From assembly GCA_004297495.1 (NCBI GenBank), contig SCTL01000769.1, positions 1 through 7,138 on the forward strand: a stretch of DNA of 7,138 nt. Direction: 5' to 3'. A model generated the notes under the pieces. The model made no database searches and was not told where the DNA came from. It saw nothing but the letters and a program-made list of their open reading frames with translations. This document shows positions 5,581-7,138 of this stretch, piece by piece. The DNA is from Verrucomicrobiota bacterium (GTDB lineage Bacteria; Verrucomicrobiota; Verrucomicrobiia; Limisphaerales; JADLHS01). The position numbers and the translations under genes were made by a program. Position 1 is the stretch's first letter. The number at the start of each line of letters is the position of its first letter.

Positions 5581-5937
5581 GTGTTTGAACATCGCACCAG
5601 CCCGTTGCTGCCGCGCAAGGTGTTTTACCGGCGCATGGGCAAGAGTCTCCTGATTAGCTTCGGCTTGTTGGTGCCGGCGCTGGGCATCGGCATGATCGGC
5701 TATCACTTCATCGAACATCTACCGTGGCTCGACGCTTTTGTCAACGCCGCGATGATTCTTTCCGGCATGGGACCGCTCGCGCCGCTGGAAACTCCGGCGG
5801 GCAAATTCTTCGCCGGCTGCTACGCGTTGTTCAGCGGACTGCTGTTCATCACGGTCGCGGGAATCATCCTTGCGCCCATCGGTCATCGCCTGTTGCACAA
5901 GTTCCATCTGGAAGCGGAGGAAAAGAAAAAATCCTGA
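5581..5937 (+). CDS. Small two-helix membrane protein, channel-like fold with altered filter
   Basis: 118 aa. A basic N-terminus (FEHRTSPLLPRKVFYRR) leads to TM1 at about 21-44. Next are a re-entrant-looking segment (WLDAFVNAAMILSGMGPLAP, 49-68), TM2 at about 74-101, and a charged tail ending EAEEKKKS. The TM-pore-TM order and the residues after the loop (TPAGKFFAGCYALFSGLLFI) resemble the two-TM ion channel domain (Ion_trans_2), but the K+ filter TxGYGD is replaced by SGMGP. It may therefore be a non-selective or non-conducting relative, and conduction is not shown. The GTG at 5581 is preferred because it keeps the whole basic N-terminus; an ATG at 5635 would cut into the segment before TM1. 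The frame is open to a TAG at 5548, so a slightly longer product with a CTG start is possible. No clear ribosome site is seen, and it stands alone as a transcription unit. Confidence 0.75.
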   Translation: MFEHRTSPLLPRKVFYRRMGKSLLISFGLLVPALGIGMIGYHFIEHLPWLDAFVNAAMILSGMGPLAPLETPAGKFFAGCYALFSGLLFITVAGIILAPIGHRLLHKFHLEAEEKKKS

Positions 5938-5947
5938 GATCGTGTTT

Positions 5948-5978
5948 GGTAAGGACGGCGTCGAGCGCCGTCCCTACC
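5948..5978. repeat. GGTA-GGACGGCG inverted repeat
   Basis: GGTAAGGACGGCG (5948-5960) and CGCCGTCCCTACC (5966-5978) pair at 12 of 13 positions around a TCGAG loop, 10 nt after the stop of the channel-like gene. It could act as a transcription end hairpin, though it lacks a T-tract. I recall very similar GGTAGGGACGGCG elements scattered between genes in Verrucomicrobia, so a dispersed repeat is likely. Confidence 0.55.
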
Positions 5979-6011
5979 TCAAACTGCCAACCGTTCCCGC
6001 CGGACCGGAAC

Positions 6012-6030
6012 AGGGTTGAGCTTCAACCCT
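6012..6030. terminator. Hairpin between convergent genes
   Basis: AGGGTTGA (6012-6019) and TCAACCCT (6023-6030) form a perfect 8-bp stem with a 3-nt loop. It lies between the + gene ending at 5937 and the - gene ending at 6052, where a shared terminator would be expected. Neither side has a T-tract, so it is a weak candidate. Confidence 0.35.
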
Positions 6031-6051
6031 CAACCAGTTGTGACCGCCCGT

Positions 6052-7138
6052 TCACCTTTGTTGACGCGGTGAATCGGTTTCCTGCTCGTCGCCCTTCTTT
6101 TTCTGGCCTTTGCCTTCGTTGCGATTCTTGTTCGCTTCGCCTTGTTCGGAGGCGCGCGATTTCTCGCGCGGTGAAACGACCGGCTTCTCAGCCTGCCGTT
6201 CGGCTGGCGGACCAACTTGCTTCCGGCCCGACTGCGGCGGCGCGGTTTCAACTCTCACCGGCGGTTTCGTCTCCGGTTTTGTTTCCGGTCTCGGTTCGGG
6301 CCTGACTTCGCGTCGCGGTTTCGGCTCGACTGCCGGAGGCGTGGCGTGGTTTTGTTTCTCAATCGCTTGCTCGCGCTTTCTTTCCTCGCGGCCCGGCGGT
6401 GTTGCGACGGGTTGCGGCGTCGGCTTCGCAACTTCCGCTGGTCTCTCCACTGGCGGGGCTTCGCGTCGCGGCGGAAGCGGGCGCTCGTGCCTGACCTCGG
6501 GCTTCGCTTCGGGCGCGACTGTCGGAGGAGCAGTGATGACCTTGCGTCCAACTTCAGCCTCGCGCCTCTGTTCATCGCGCGCCGGTGTTTCAATCTCGCG
6601 ACGCGGCGGCATTGGCCGCACCGGTTTGGTGGTGGGTTGCGCCGGTTGCGTCACGACCTCGGCGGGATGTTCCACTGCGCGACCATCGCGCGGTGATACG
6701 ACCGGCGCGGGCATCGGCTGCGGCTCCGTGCGGGCCGGACGTTGACCATCGCGTTCGATTCTCGCCGGGATTTTCCGCTCGCGAGCGACCACGGCGGTTT
6801 CCTCGCGATGACGGAATTCATGGACCGGCACCGCTTGCACTCTGCGACCGCTGGCGTGTTCGATCACGTCCACACGCGGGCCTTCGTTGATCACAGTCTT
6901 GTTCACGATCTTCACGTTCGTGATGTTGACGGTCTGATTGATGATTGTCGTGTTGTTCACGATCACGGTCTTCGGTCGCACGGGTTCAAGCATGCGGCGA
7001 TGCTCCACGAACACGAAGGCGCGCGCCGCGAACGCCGGTTCGTAATTCACCGCGCCGATAGTCACGCCAATCGTCACGGATGGACGCAGCGGCGCCCAGC
7101 CGACGTAATCGCCGCCCTCGCGCCAGCAAACCCACGCC
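6052..7138 (-). CDS. DUF6600-like secreted protein, 3' part (start beyond window)
   Basis: The frame is open to the window edge, so the N-terminus and any signal peptide are missing; a GTG at 7077 is internal. The first visible residues, WVCWREGGDYVGWAPLRP, match the Trp-rich G-D-Y-V-G-W-A-P-L-P motif of DUF6600-type proteins. FVEHRRMLEPV and an Asn/Thr/Val repeat (TVIVNNTTIINQTVNITNV and VKIVNKTVIN) follow, then GPRVDVIEHASGRRVQAV, all in family order. The remaining ~250 residues are a low-complexity Pro/Arg/Glu/Lys tail with imperfect repeats (RPMPPRRE/RPLPPRREAPP, VEHPAEVV/VERPAEVAK, ETKPETKPP), ending in a basic QKKKGDEQE stretch. The protein is likely exported or envelope-associated, with a disordered basic tail that could contact polyanions or cell wall; no activity is known. 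Convergent with the channel-like gene and not obviously linked to it. Confidence 0.8.
   Translation of the reverse strand, partial: AWVCWREGGDYVGWAPLRPSVTIGVTIGAVNYEPAFAARAFVFVEHRRMLEPVRPKTVIVNNTTIINQTVNITNVKIVNKTVINEGPRVDVIEHASGRRVQAVPVHEFRHREETAVVARERKIPARIERDGQRPARTEPQPMPAPVVSPRDGRAVEHPAEVVTQPAQPTTKPVRPMPPRREIETPARDEQRREAEVGRKVITAPPTVAPEAKPEVRHERPLPPRREAPPVERPAEVAKPTPQPVATPPGREERKREQAIEKQNHATPPAVEPKPRREVRPEPRPETKPETKPPVRVETAPPQSGRKQVGPPAERQAEKPVVSPREKSRASEQGEANKNRNEGKGQKKKGDEQETDSPRQQR

Noticed and set aside
6255..6593. Repetitive-looking stretch considered as a CRISPR or tandem DNA repeat
   Set aside because: The repetition is at amino-acid level (Pro/Arg/Glu motifs) with irregular spacing; there are no uniform repeats with unique spacers.
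6110..6745. Plus-strand Ser/Gly/Arg-rich frame opposite the DUF6600-like gene
   Set aside because: Low-complexity shadow of the Pro/Arg/Glu-rich tail; no independent start context or domain.

Overview
This is a GC-rich bacterial window with compact genes and no rRNA, tRNA or CRISPR array. The best taxonomic guess is an uncultured Verrucomicrobiota (Pedosphaera/Limisphaerales-like). Reasons are the four-helix-bundle 'suffix' protein, the DUF6600-like surface protein, and a GGTA-GGACGGCG inverted repeat of a type I associate with this group. This placement rests on family recognition, not on any search.

Layout on the + strand. 5-469 encodes a small two-helix membrane protein ending in a CxxC...HGICPxC zinc-ribbon-like module. 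536-1870 encodes adenylosuccinate lyase (purB), with a strong hairpin ending 2 nt before its start codon. Three tightly packed genes follow, with gaps of 2, 6 and 0 nt: a four-helix-bundle suffix protein (1873-2508), an unrecognised soluble protein with an acidic helical middle (2515-3717), and an internally duplicated multi-pass membrane protein (3718-4500). Directly after the last stop codon, in the same frame, lies a second, diverged copy of the purB 3' end (4501-4581). The three-gene block is therefore bracketed by two purB tails, as if it had been inserted at the purB 3' end and displaced the original terminus.

A lone integron-type gene cassette (4582-4979) sits at the stop codon of that displaced tail. 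It runs on the minus strand and holds a 98-aa unknown protein. Its attC-like site (4576-4668) has matching GCCTAAC/GTTAGGC cores. No integrase is present. Removing the cassette on paper rejoins the purB tail cleanly to the downstream DNA.

4983-5580 has no intact gene. On the minus strand it holds fossils of an esterase C-terminus and a fibronectin type III C-terminus joined out of frame. After it come a small two-helix membrane protein resembling a two-TM ion channel without a canonical selectivity filter (5581-5937, +), an inverted repeat, a terminator-like hairpin, and the 3' part of a DUF6600-like secreted protein with a long Pro/Arg/Glu-rich tail (6052-7138, -, running off the window).

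PurB makes AMP and the purine intermediate AICAR. The three genes behind it look co-transcribed with it, but nothing in them shows a purine-related function. They are better read as a separate accessory module using purB expression. The most interesting signal is the layered insertion history at the purB 3' end.
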